Source: Phalacrocorax aristotelis (lineage: Eukaryota > Chordata > Aves > Suliformes > Phalacrocoracidae). From it: a stretch of 64,000 nucleotides of DNA. Position numbers and translations under genes: made by a program. Location: assembly GCF_949628215.1 (NCBI RefSeq), contig NC_134282.1, forward strand, positions 4,633,001 through 4,697,000. The letters are read 5' to 3'. The first letter of the stretch is position 1. The number at the start of each line of letters is the position of its first letter. Below the pieces are notes generated by a model. It had not been told where the DNA came from. It saw only the letters and a program-made list of their open reading frames with translations, and made no database searches. Below are positions 35,774-48,100 of the stretch, in pieces.

Positions 35774-38700
35774 ACTACTCACATTGGTCTGCAGACAGCC
35801 AGCTCTCAATGCCCGGCTCAGGCACATGTGCCTGAGCCCACTGAGTTCACGAAAGCGGGTCCACCTGGCCGCGAGGGCTTGCCTGCAGGTGGAATTAGTC
35901 CTTAACAGCCATTCTGATCAAAAACCTTTCTCAAAAAATTGCATGTTCCAAACCAGCTTAATCTGTGTGGGATCTATTTGAACAGATTGTTCTCAGGCTG
36001 CCTGTGAAGCCAGGAGCTGAGCTGCCGTGTCTGACTTCCCCGACAGTGCCAGCTGCAGCTCATCTACTGCAGCGTCCCGGACCACCCGTGTCTGGGGCTT
36101 AGCCAGCCCCACTGACAACAGCGACGGGCACCACTGGTGAGGGCAGCTTTGCACTGTGATGTCCCCAGGGAAGGGAGGGTCCTGTGGCAGGAGCACCCTC
36201 CTTGGCTGACAGCAAGCCAGGAGCCCACCAGAGGCACCTGCAGCACATCAACCACCACCCAACACCTACGGTGGAGCACCTGAGCTGCAGCGAGCACTTA
36301 AATGCTTTGGAGTGAAATGAGCTATAAAAACCCACAAGAAAGACAAAATTTGCAGCAGTCTGGACACACCACACTTTACTGGAGGAAGGAGAGCATCTTT
36401 AGCACTGCCTCCTCCACCTCCATCTCTCAGCCATGTCAGTGGTTAAAGCTGAAGGTCTGAGCACAATCTGTTCCACAAGTGACTGGCAAATACATTGCAG
36501 CTGTGATGAAAATGGATTTTTCTTTTCTTCTTTTCCTATTATGAAATATGAATTGGGAATTCATTAGCTATGAGCTGCTGCAAAATAACATTGCTCTTAA
36601 AATATTCAGTAGTCTCCTGGCTCCAAAGGCTCTTGGTTAACTACAGACAGAGCAGAGGGGTTATTCACTTTTTAAAATGTCCTGGAAAGGATCATTAGAA
36701 ATTACTTACAGTTTCTTTCAGGGGATTTTTTTTATTTCCATTTGCAGGCTTTAAGTAGAGATGTGGAGACTGAATCTGCAGCAGCGCTGAGTCATGAAGG
36801 AGAGGGTGTGCCACAGGCTCTGCTGCTCACAGAGGTGGTGGAAGGAAAGGCATTTTGGAAAGCGAGTTGTGGCTGTGGCTTAGCAACACCCCGTGGCCCT
36901 CCTGCAGGATACTCAGCAGCTTTAGATGCAATGAGCAGCATCGGTCCTTGGGACCTGCTCAGGTTCCTGCAGGTCCACCCAAGGGCCAGACTCAAGACTG
37001 TGTGAGGACAGGCACGTGTAGCCTCGGTGTTGTCAGCGATGTGGGGCCGTTGCCCTGGGTGGGGAGCTCCGTGTGCCCCTGGATGGGCTGTGCTCCATCA
37101 CCGCAACATCTGAGCAAGGTTTTGGAGGTTCAGGGACCACCAAGATCCATGGGCATGGGCATGGGCATGGGCAGTAGGAGTAGGATGGGTGAAGAAGATC
37201 TGGGACTTCTTGCTAGTAGAAGAGTTTGGTCTCCGTGCCCGTGGCACACTTGATAATCCTGCCAAGAAATCACTCATCATGCTTAATTCTGCTTTTCAAG
37301 CAAATGACAATCTGCTGCTCCAAGGTCTACTCAGAGACTGGTGTAAGTCACTAAACAGATACATCTATCTGCCCTGCCCAAAGTCGGGGCACAGTCTGGC
37401 TCTGCAGCCAGGTCCCAGCTATGTTTTTGTTCCAAACAACCCCAAACCCCCAGGAGAACAAACTCCACAGCTTTGGCTTAGGACCCTCACAGTCACCATG
37501 TTATAGAGCTGCTGGGATTGTTATCCAGAGAGCCCAGTGGACCCGATGGGCACACTTCCAACATCATCATACCATTGTAATTAAACAGCTGTATGATGAA
37601 GTGGATGGTGCAGGAGTAACTCAATACCACCAGAGCCAGAGCAGCCTTTGAAGTCCACACTTATCACCTCTGTCCACCACCCACACTATTAAACAGGCTT
37701 TTTTTTTTTCAACAGAACAGCAGATGCCAACACAAACAGAATATCCCCCACGCTTCTCTGTTAATCATTGAACAAACCCACTACAAAGGTGACCCCAAGC
37801 CCTTGTGCTGAGCAGGGATGGGGACGTGCTGGGGCACGCAGGCTCTTGAGGCGGCAGGACTGTGCTCGGGAACGGCTGCGCTGTGCTCTGCAAACGAAGG
37901 GATGCAGCAGCCGTCCAGATGGACGGACGCAGAGGCCCTCCAGTGTGCCAAGCAGGGCAGGACACTCTCCTCCCACCACACTTCTCCTAACGGGTTTTGA
38001 CCCTATTTGCCAATGTTGTTCCAAATTTGGCGTGGCAGTAGCACTCCCAGCATGTTGCATTTGCTCAGATTTCAAGAAAGCGGTGGCTAAACCAAGAAGG
38101 AAAATGGGGAGAGACAAGAGCACCTCCTGGCCAGCCTGGCCTGGTGGCACCAGGGGACATGGCAGGAGCATCAGGGACCCCTGGAGACCCATGGGGACCT
38201 GGGGAGGGAGAGGTGGCAGGGCAGGGGACCAGGCAAACCACAGGCTGTCAGCTCGGCTGCTCACGGAACAATTTTTTTTCAAGGGCTTTGAACAAAAACT
38301 CAGAGGAGTAGAAATGATTTCACAAGTACCTAAAAGAGGAGCTGTAATCTGCTTTCTGCTGGCTGCAGGCAAATCGATTTTCCTTAAGGGTTACAGGCCA
38401 AAGAGCTCCAAATGTCCAACACCTCTCAACAAGCAAGAAGCCATGGGCTGAGAATTACGAAGAAGAAACGTGTGAGGTCTTCTTCAAAGCCAGAAAGATC
38501 TTCAAAGCTGCAAAGACGAGATCTCCTTGAGCAACAGAGTCACTCCCACCTCTGCTGTTGCTTACCTGACCTTTTTGTTTGGTAAAACTTTGCCATCTGG
38601 AGAGCTGATAAAATTCACATGATAAGACGTGCCTGGTGAAAAATCCTTGCTTACAGGTTTTTGGTAGAAACAATGTGCTTCCCCCCCCAAAAAATGTTCC

Positions 38701-39428
38701 AAACCAACCAATTAAAAAGAAGTTTTAAATTAATTCAAAAGCAATTTGCATTTTGGTATTTAAGATTTTTCAGCTCTTTTCGAAAGGAAAATACCAAAAT
38801 AAGATGGTAATTCATATTACTATGGATATTTATTTCTGCTGGCACGGTACCGTCATGTCAGTTTTTTGAAAATGATGAATAAATCTTCCCCTGGAGAGCT
38901 TACAGTGAGGAAAGGGAGAGCCTAAAGGAAAAAACTGACAGCAGATAACAATAAAAACAATTTCTTTTTTCTTTTTTTTTGGTTTTTTTTTTTGGAACTA
39001 ACATTTTTCTGTGAAAATATAAAGTGAAAAACTGTCTTTTTCATTGGGAAATCAACTCAAGACATTCAATCCCTGCCAAGAAGCCGTCCCACCCACCCCA
39101 GAGCAGGGCTACAGGCTTTGCAGCAGGCGGAGGTGAGCTGAGCGCCATGATGCTGCCTTCCCTTCCCTTCTAAACACTCACTGCCCTCCAGAGAGACTTT
39201 TTTTTTTCTTTTCTTTTCTTCTTCTTATTTGCATTTTCCTGGGGCTCACCTCCCAGGAGGACTTATATTTTACACCAGCATGCTGACAGCTATCCAAGTG
39301 CCATCAGGCTCTTCCCCACCCACATGTGCCACGTCTCCATCAGACCACCCTCACTCACCCTGCAGTGCTCCAAGGAGTCTCTGAGCTCTCTGAAGCTGCA
39401 GCAACAGCTTTCCTGCAAGGCTTTTCTT
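35774..39428. other. Intergenic region between CR1 copies 1 and 2
   Basis: No gene was recognised. It contains four perfect ATGGGC units at 37149-37172 and T-rich or CT-rich runs at 38961-38993 and 39198-39230. A GC-rich patch (37761-38451) is open in both a + frame of 227 codons and a minus frame of 203 codons; neither resembles a known family. Confidence 0.6.
37149..37172 (+). repeat. (ATGGGC)4 hexanucleotide repeat
   Basis: Four perfect tandem copies of ATGGGC. No repeat expansion or gene context. Confidence 0.9.
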
Positions 39429-39835
39429 AGAATCATAGAATCATTAAGGTCAGAAAAGACCTCTAGGATCATCAAGCCCAACACCACCATGTCTCTGAAA
39501 TCATATCCTGAAAGTGCCATGTCTACACATTTTTTTAACACCCCCAGGGACGGTGACTCCCCCACCTCTCTGGGCAGCCTGTGCCAGTGCCTGACCACTC
39601 TGTCAGGGAAGAAATTCTTCCTAATATCCAACCTAAACCTCCCCTGACACAGCTTGAGGCCATTCCCTCTCGTCCTGTCACTGGTGACTTGGGAGCAGAG
39701 ACCAGCCCCCCCCTCACTCCAGCCCCTCTCAGGCAGCTGCAGAGAGCGAGAGGGGCTCCCCTCAGCCCCCTCTTCTCCAGGCTAAACAACCCCAGCTTCC
39801 TCGACCTCTCCTCATCCAGCTTGCTCCCCTGCCAC
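39429..39835 (-). mobile_element. CR1 LINE, 5'-truncated copy 2
   Basis: On the minus strand the end of the CR1 reverse transcriptase ORF is visible: [19 protein letters not shown], then in another frame [23 protein letters not shown]. The CR1 3' end, AGAATCATAGAATCATT read on the + strand, is at 39430-39446. The copy is in the same subfamily as copy 3, with which it shares long stretches such as the GGTCAGAAAAGACCTCTAGG tail. Frameshifts make it non-functional. Confidence 0.92.
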
Positions 39836-42270
39836 GCTTTATCACCACTGTTTGATTCAGTTTTCCCAGTGGCTTCACTCAGATGCAAAATGCTTAATTC
39901 CCCACCACTGTGCGCACCCACCCACCCACTGCAGGGCACCAGGGACCACCACCACCAGTGCGGAGCTTCACTTCTCCTTCGGGCATCCTCCCTCTGGGTA
40001 TCATGCATCTCCAGTAACGAAGAACTGGCATACTTTAAATGAAAACCATCTCCTTCATATATATTCATAGCCACCAACCACGGCAGATGCTGCATCTCTC
40101 AACATACTCAGTGAAGTCTCCGCAGCAGCTTTGACTCTCCAGATGCCAGCGCAGAGGTGCCTCCTCCTGCTCGCTGGCCCCAGCGAAGAGGAATGATTGA
40201 TTTTGCAGTCTCACAGCCAGATCTGCAGTCACAGATGACAGCTCTGGGGAAGGTTTTACTGCTGGCTCCTTGTTAGCTTTGAAAGACCTGTAGTAATTAT
40301 CTTTTCTTAAGAAAACAGATGATTTAATCCTCCTGCTAGGGTTGTGGTTCATTCTCCTAAAATTGGTGTTTTCAAATGATTTCAGAAAGCAAGTAAGAGT
40401 GCCTAGCACAATTTCTCAAAATCATTCCCAGTCATGTATTTCAAACACACCATCAGATTTTCAGAAGAAAATAGATCAGATTTCCAAAGTGCTCAGTGGG
40501 TGCTGATGGCTACTGGAGAAAATGGGGTCATTGTCTTGGTGCCTCAGGGGAAAGTGGTAGATTTTGCACAGACCTAATACATCAGAGATGGATGCCAAAT
40601 ACAAGCTCTCCCTGAGTTTTAATTACATTTTCCTTCCTGAAATGATCCATTTATAGCTTGAAATATGAAATATGGATAAATCTAGGAAAGAGAACAGGAG
40701 AATTCAAAACTGGATGAAATATCGTGACATGGTTCCCATGCACAGCCATGTTCCTGATGCCAACAAACCAAACCGCTCTGCCCTAAGGCTCAGGAAAACA
40801 CCTGCAAACACTGGATTTTGCAATATGCCAAACGTAGACCTCATGACACAACTAAGAAGGTTTGGTGAAGGGGCTTGATGACAGAGCTAAGGAAAACCCT
40901 GACCTCTTCAGATGGAAGTGCCTTCTGTGAAAGGCACGGCAGAAATATCTCTCACAAAAAGCCCTCCAGCTTCATACAATTTAGTGTAAATTAGTTTCAT
41001 CAGTGCCAATTAGTCAGAAATGCAACCTGAAAGACCTCTAACCTCTGAAAGTCAGGCTTGGACATCAGCAATGGAGATGGCTCTTCTTTGCAACTGCTCT
41101 GCAGATAATCAAATGGGCTAACCTCCTTTCCGTGGTTATACATATATAACCGCACATTTTGAAAGCAGTTTATTTGTTTAAGCTTCTCTGTTTTACTTTA
41201 CAAGCACTTACATCTCGCAGGGGAAATCACGGTCACGTTAAAACTAGTGGCAGTTTGCTCAGCAGCTCCACATGGCAGCATTTCACCTGCTGAGAGGAGA
41301 TAAACTGGGACAGGCGATCAGGCTCTTGATCAGGTTCTTCATTTATGGGTTTAATATTATTGCCTGAAATAAGAAAGTACAACTTTGTGGGGAGACTAGA
41401 GAACTTTGACTTATTTAGCTGAAAAAAAAAAAAAAGCAGGTTGAGGGAGGATACTATTGCTATTTATAAGTATATAAATAGTAACAGCAGGAAAAGAAAA
41501 TAATTAAACTAACAACACAAGAACTAGTGAGAATGAGCTGCCCATAAATAATTTAGGATGGAAATGAGAAGGTTCACACCATTAAAGGAAATCTCCATAA
41601 AAACATCAATTCTTGCCTCCAATTAGTCTAAAATACCACGGCGGGGTGCGTGTGTTATATTTTCAAACCAAGACCTGAATGCCTCCTCCCAAGCTGCTGA
41701 GCACTGGATGATGACACACCCCAGAGACACCTCGGTCCCATCTTAGCCTCATCTGGATTAGCAAAGGCTGGATGCAGCACTGGGGACCCTTCCTGGGAAG
41801 GGGCAACAATTTTGGGGCAGGTTTCATTATTCAGTAACGAAAAACTATCGAAATTTCATTCTGAAAGCTTTCAAAGATGCTGAAAGGCACACACCTGGGT
41901 CTTTTTCTCTAGGTTAAACAACTGTTTGCCAGTAAATAGGAGCTGGGAAATATTTATATGTGTTTTAAAACATATGTCCCAACATTTCTTTTATTTCCCT
42001 TTTCTATCCCAATTTTACCATCCGTTGGGTTGACATTGCATTTTTTACCATCAAGAGCCCAGGCTGGCAATGGAAATTAGTTTGTACCTCTACCTTTTAT
42101 ATGTAAATCAGGGTCTAAACTTTTGGCTCAGGCTTTTCTGTAATTTATCCTGTACTCTGGTAAGCAAAGCTCCTCAATGAGTAATGCAGCTATTTAAGAC
42201 AAAACAAGCCATCACCCAGCACAAAGGAGATATGGACACCTATGATGTTTCTTGACCAGGTCCCTATTTT
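39836..42270. other. Intergenic region between CR1 copies 2 and 3
   Basis: No gene recognised. There is an A14 run at 41422-41435 and, just after it, a near-perfect MEF2-like palindrome at 41460-41481. The sequence around 41460-41650 is AT-rich and includes several TAAT-type words. Confidence 0.6.
41460..41481. promoter_or_regulatory. 22-base palindrome containing two inverted MEF2-like sites
   Basis: CTATTTATA (41460-41468) and its exact reverse complement TATAAATAG (41473-41481) are separated by AGTA. Each arm fits the MEF2 consensus YTAWWWWTAR closely. Whether it is a protein site or merely an AT-rich palindrome is not known. Confidence 0.4.
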
Positions 42271-42826
42271 CATAGAATCATAGAATCATTAAGGTCAGAA
42301 AAGACCTCTAGGATCACCAAGTCCAACCATCAACCCAACACCACCATGTCTCTGAAACCATACCCTGAAGTGCCACGTCTACACGTCTTTTAAATACCTC
42401 CAGGGATGGCAACTCCCCCACCTCTCTGGGCAGCCTGTGCCAGGGCCTGACCGCTCTTTCAGTAAAGAAATTTTCCCTAATATCCAACCTAAACCTCCCC
42501 TGATGCAGCTTGAAGCCATTTCTTCTCGTTCTATCACTAGTGACCTGGGAGAAGAGACCAACACCCACCTCACTACAGCCTCCTTTCAGGTAGTTGCAGG
42601 GAGCGAGAAGGTCTCCCCTCAGCCTCCCCTTCTCCAGGCTAAACAACCCCAGTTCCCTCAGCCTCTCCTCATAAGACTTGTGCTCCAGACCCTTCCCCAG
42701 CTCCGTTGCCCTTCTCTGGACACGTTCCAGCACCTCAATGTCCATCTTGTGCTGAGGGGCCCAAAACTGAACACAATATTCGAGGTGCGGCCTCAGCAGG
42801 GCAGAGTACAGGGGCACAATCATTTT
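42271..42826 (-). mobile_element. CR1 LINE, 5'-truncated copy 3
   Basis: The best preserved copy. The minus strand keeps one open frame (42823 to 42314) reading [20 protein letters not shown], then [60 protein letters not shown] and [20 protein letters not shown]. This is the C-terminal end of CR1 reverse transcriptase. Two ATTCTATG-type units (CATAGAAT on the + strand) mark the 3' end at 42271. Upstream reverse transcriptase and endonuclease domains are absent, so it is inactive. Confidence 0.95.
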
Positions 42827-44758
42827 GATGATGTCTCAGTCCACCAAGAGCAAATCATTAACACATCCAAGACCCCAGCCTCCCCCTCGAGTTCTGGGGG
42901 TGGCCGGACCCCCAGCACAGCAGCAAATGCCCCAGGCAGGATCAGACCCCAGCACAGCCTGGCAAATGGCAGCAGCAGAGTAAAAGCCTGTTTATACAAG
43001 GCAGCAAGTACATGAGCATGGCCTGACACAAATGCACATACTACAGACTAACGAACAGTCTTGGGGAAGAAACAGCCAGCATCCTTGGCTCCTCTTACTT
43101 TATGATTTCTTTATCACTGCCATTAAGGATTCTCATGCATTTTGTAGGACAGTCTGAGGGCAAATTACAGGATAGTCAGAGTAAAATAAACTATTATTTT
43201 CTTAAACTGTTCCATGTGAAAAGAAATGTCTCCATGAAACTTTAATAAGATTGTGGCCCTCATCTAAACGCAGGGTCAGGGCACAGGAAAGATTGGGGTG
43301 GCCGACTGCAGTCTGAGGCTAATTTAAATGCCAAAAATGGAAGAAAGTGCTTGGGAATGAAGAGTTAATTAGTATTATCTCTCTCTCGCTGTCCTGAAAG
43401 CAGGCAATGCCGGTGACCTGTGATTTTCTGACCAGAAAAGATTCCTAGAAAGAAAAAAATAAGCATAATTGGCAGGTGGAAGGTGGTTTTGAGCAACATC
43501 CCTTCTGCTATAGTGCAGTAGGCATGACATTGTCCCGTCCTGGTGGCAGTGGGCTTGAAGTCCGTTCCCTCACTGCCAGGGGTCTGGATCCTACTGGAGG
43601 GATTCACAGATACATGTCCCTTTGCACTTCAGAAAATACAGCATCTGAGGGACAACCACCGGCAACCTGCAATAAATTCCCAAGCTGGTTGATTGTAATT
43701 CCTTGAACTTGCAAAACATCTTTAATTGTGGCACTCATCAAAGCAGTTTTTAGACATTAATTCTCACAAAGCCCTCACAAGGCTGTTACACCCAGAGAAA
43801 GCAAAGCAGGCAGAGATTAACTGATTAACACAGGGTATGCCACAGCTTGGCAGAAGGAGCCCTGCCCTGCCTCAGAGAGGTGGTGTTGCTATTTTATAGC
43901 AAAAAAAAATAAAATGCAAAACCATGCCAGGCAAGGCCTGGAAGTCTGTGCTCCAGTGTGGTGAGTTGACCTTGCTGGACACCAGGTGCCACCAAGAGGT
44001 TCCGTCACTCTTAGCAGGACGGGAGGAAGAAAATGAGATGGAAAAAAAAACCAACTCCAACTCATGGGTCAAGATAAAAGCATGGAAGCAAAAGAAAAAC
44101 AAAATATTTATTCTCTACTTCCCATCAGCAGGAGATGTCCATCCTCTTCCCGGGAAGCAGTGCTTCAGTATGCCTAGTGGTTGCTCTGGAAGACAAACTT
44201 TATAAATAATGAATGCCCCCCATCCCCCTCCTTTCCCTTAGCTTTTATTGCTAAGCGGATGTCGTATGGTATGGAATATCCCTTTGGTCAGTTGGGGTCA
44301 GCTGTCCTGGCTGTGCCTCCTCCCAAGATCTTGCCCACCCCCAGCCTCCTGGTGAGGGGGGAAATGTTGGACAGACAGCCTTTATGCTGTGTGAGCACTG
44401 CTCAGCAGTAGCCAAAACACAGGTGTGTTATCAACACCTTCCCAGCTACTGGTACAAAGCACAGCACTCTGATGGCTGCTATGGGCAAAATTAAGTCCAT
44501 CTCAGCCAGACCCAATACATCCGGCAAAGTGCTGAGCTGTGCTTTGCTCTAGTACACAGCAGCTTTGCTGTGCCGCTGCCTCGTGGGTACCCAGCGTCAC
44601 TGCCTGCAGCTCCCACCCATCGCCCTGCTTCACAGTGCATCATTGCAAAAGGCAAAGGTGCAACATAGGATGGGGAAACCCAGTTAGAAAGGTTTGGAGC
44701 TCGCTGTGCCTCTTTCCATTGGTCCTAACAAGTCCTGACAACGAGTCCTAATGAGTAA
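42827..44758. other. Intergenic region between CR1 copies 3 and 4
   Basis: Nothing gene-like or repeat-like was recognised. Short open frames here show no family resemblance. Confidence 0.6.
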
Positions 44759-45165
44759 CAGAATCACAGAATCCCAGGTTGGAAGTGGACCTCAGGGATC
44801 ATCTAGTCCAACCTTTTCTCAAGGCTGAACAAACCCAGCTCTCCCAGCCTATCCTCGTATGGCAGCTTCCCAGTCCTCTGATCGTCTTGGTGGCCCTTCT
44901 CTGGGCCCCTTCCAGCCTGGCCACATCCTTTTTGTATAGCAGGGACCAGAACTGTACACAGTGCTCCAGGGGTGGCCTGACAAGCGCTGAGTAGAGCTGG
45001 TGATGCCCTTTTTGATGCAACCCAGCACCCTGTTGGCCTTCTTGGCCGCAGCAGCCACTGTTCACTCATGTTGAGCTTCCTGCCCACCAGGACCCCCAGG
45101 TCCCTTTCCACAGAGCTGCTCTCCAGCCAGGTGGATCCCAGTCTGTGCTGCACTCCTGGAGTAAT
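44759..45165 (-). mobile_element. CR1 LINE, 5'-truncated and internally deleted copy 4
   Basis: On the minus strand: WLESSSVERDLGVLVGRKLN, then [50 protein letters not shown] and GLFSLEK in shifting frames. The sequence then passes straight into the CR1 3' terminus (TTGGACTAGATGATC and two ATTCTGTG-like units at 44759-44772). Compared with copy 1, about 294 bases between the FSLEK block and the tail are missing, as are about 25 bases near GCATCACCAGC. The 5' boundary, near 45165, is approximate. Confidence 0.9.
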
Positions 45166-48100
45166 GGTGACCCTTTGTATGTCCCTAAGGACCCAGGGGT
45201 GCCCCATGGCATATACTCCCCTCCTTACCACCACCATGAACTCCCCTCTAGAACGAGATCTCCCCCAGATAAGCCCACCAGCTTCTCCACACAGAAAACA
45301 TGGCATGACCAGATTTCTTTACAGCCACCCCAAACCCAGAAGAGTAAGGGCTTCAGGGCATGTTCCCACTTCCCCATGTCACTCAGCAGATGAAGCGCTG
45401 ATGTTTGACCACAGAACTTTCACTGATGATAAATCCCTCCCTGCACACCCAGATCATCCTTTAATGAGCTGCTACAGATCAGCCCCTGTCTGGGGTCAGC
45501 CAGTGCTGGTTAAGCGTGAGCTTGGCAGAGTCATCTTCATCCACCTCGATGGGGGACTTGGCCCATAGAAATGCCAGGCTTGCTTAGCTCAGCACATCCC
45601 TTATCAACAAGGGCACTCCTCACAGCACTTTCTATCCCTCTTGCCTAAACAAGAAACTTTTCTGTGCAAGCCAGGCGATGTGTCCGGGAGAGGCAATTCC
45701 AGCCCGGAGATAACACGGATACAGCTGCCTCTTTTCCCTGGGTAATCTGCTGACGGGAGAGAGGGTCTCACGTGGGGGAGCTGCTGTTTGTGGCCATTCA
45801 AACCGATGTTGCTGATTATTTGATACAAGGCAGCGTGGGCCAGGCTTGCATTCCCTGTGTGCAGGACAAGCGAGGCTGCAGGGAATCAGTGTTCTGTATT
45901 GCTCCACACAGAGTTTATCACCAAGGACGGGCTGCAGACACACAGCGGATGGCAGGAGGAGAAAAGCCAAGCACAGTGATATCATAAAATGCTCCCTGAG
46001 TCATTAGACACGACTCATATCTTTGCTTGGGCCAAAGAGACAAGGGCTTGCAAATAGATGCCATGGATAAATGCCAGGAGAAAAAGAGTTTCGGTTTTAC
46101 TGATGAGGCTGTTGCTGATTAACTACTTTGCAGCTTGGTCTGTTCCGAGGGCTGGATCTGGACACAAAAATCCTTAAACTGTTTCCACTTCAAGCGTGGG
46201 CAGCCAGGGAACCATAAACTCCACAGCAGAGATCTCATCTCCCTCCAAGTCCATAGTGCCCCGATGCTGGCCAGTGCCTCTCAGGGTTGGGATTATAGGG
46301 TTAGAAACTTGCACACTGGAGTATGAAGAGAAAAGGCATACATTATACGTTGGCAGGGGGTAATTAGTGCCATAAATACATCCTTCTTCTGAAGATATCT
46401 GTACTGGTTTAGTGATTTTTCATAGCTAAATGGTTTTGACAGGTTTTCAGGATAATGAAAATGTGTTTAACTAAGGAGTAAATATATTTGTGTTGATCTG
46501 AGGATAGAAGAGTGAGGATGCAATCTTCAAGATGAGCTCCAGCAAACTCAGAAATTGAAAATTCCAGAACAAAGAAAGCAGTAAATAATAAAAGTAATAA
46601 TCCATAAAGCAATATGCTGCATCTCCTCTCTGAAAGGGCCCCAGCCCCAGCTTGCTGTGCTATGGTACCTGAACACACTTTCTGCTAACACACATATTCC
46701 CTCCCGCAGAGCAACGCTGGCTCGTGGATGCTCCTTAGGTATTGCACACCATGACTTTCTCTCCAAACCATTTTCCCTGAGCATTGCTTAGCAACTCATT
46801 TCTAGTTATCAGTAACTCCAAGCAGTTCATCCTAATGACCATGCTGTGCTTTTTTTTCTTTTTTCTTTTTTCCTGAGCTCTTCCCATGCTGCTTCTTCCG
46901 GTAAGGAATGGCAAGTGGCAGCAATTCGAAAGCTCTAGGCAGGGAACATGGTCTCTGCAGGACAACCTTTCTCTCCTTGCTGTGAGTACGGACCTGCAGG
47001 ATGCTCATGGGCAGCCAGCACAGCTCCCCTGGCCCAAAGCACCCAAAAAGCTCCACGCTCCTATAAGGCTCTTCCTTTGCATCACTCTAATATGACCTAT
47101 CTAAACCTTTATATAATCTTAAAAAAATGTTTGAGCACTAAATGCCAAAATACCTTGCTCCCTTGCTGGTAGAATTGTGGTCTACAAAACAAGATTGCTC
47201 TGTCTGGTGCCCCCACCCAGCCCTAGGTGCAGGGAGAGCAGCCCTGCAGCACCTGCAGCAGGTCTTCTACCTCCAAGGAAGGTCTGCAGTACAGATCACT
47301 GCCTGGGCTCCTACATTTTTCCATGCTACAGCAGGCATTAATTAACATGCACATGCAAATTATGCTGGAAAATTGTGTGAGAAGAGACGGTCATCCAAAA
47401 CAGAAGGAAAAGTAGGAGATGTGTCTAATTACATGCATTTATTCCTTCAAAATGTGCTTCTGGTCAAATCATTAACTGCAAAGAGCCACTCAGACTGCAA
47501 TCTAATATTCAGAGGTTTCAAATGCGTCGTGCCTTTTTGTGCCAGAGGAATATTTCAGCTCCTGCATCAATCTCTCTTTCACCTTCCTCGTCACCACCAC
47601 AATGACAAGTCCCTTTTCGTGTCTTGTAGCATCTTGCCAGATTCCTCAGGCAGAAAATTTCCCTTTCTGAGTCACTGTAGAATATCACAGGCTGCAGAGC
47701 AGCCAAAGCCTCCCCCAGTTTCCCCACTTGCTGTACAGTTTTACAAAATCTTTGTCCCAGCCTGAGGACAGAACTGTAGCTCCATAAACAGCATAAACAT
47801 CAGGTAAACCCTGCGCTTCACAAGCTACAGGTGAATTTATCTATATGCTGCTGGTCAAAAGTGTGGTATCTGCATGGGCAAAGGCAGACCATGAGTGCTG
47901 CTCCCTCAGCTCCTGAGTTAAGGAGCCCATATAGCGATGTACATCCTATTTAGGTGTCCTCCAAGTGAACATGTGTGGAAGACACAATTGTGTCTCCAGG
48001 CAGACCAAAAGTTGAATTTCAGGATGGATCTAGGGTCCTCTGAAATGCAGAGACACCCTGAAACAGGTCGTCTCCATCCTGAGACTCCGGACTTCCCTCA

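Noticed and set aside
44803-45306. 167-codon minus-strand frame as a host gene
   Set aside because: It is mostly CR1 reverse transcriptase sequence read through frame changes, with unrelated flanking residues at the start.
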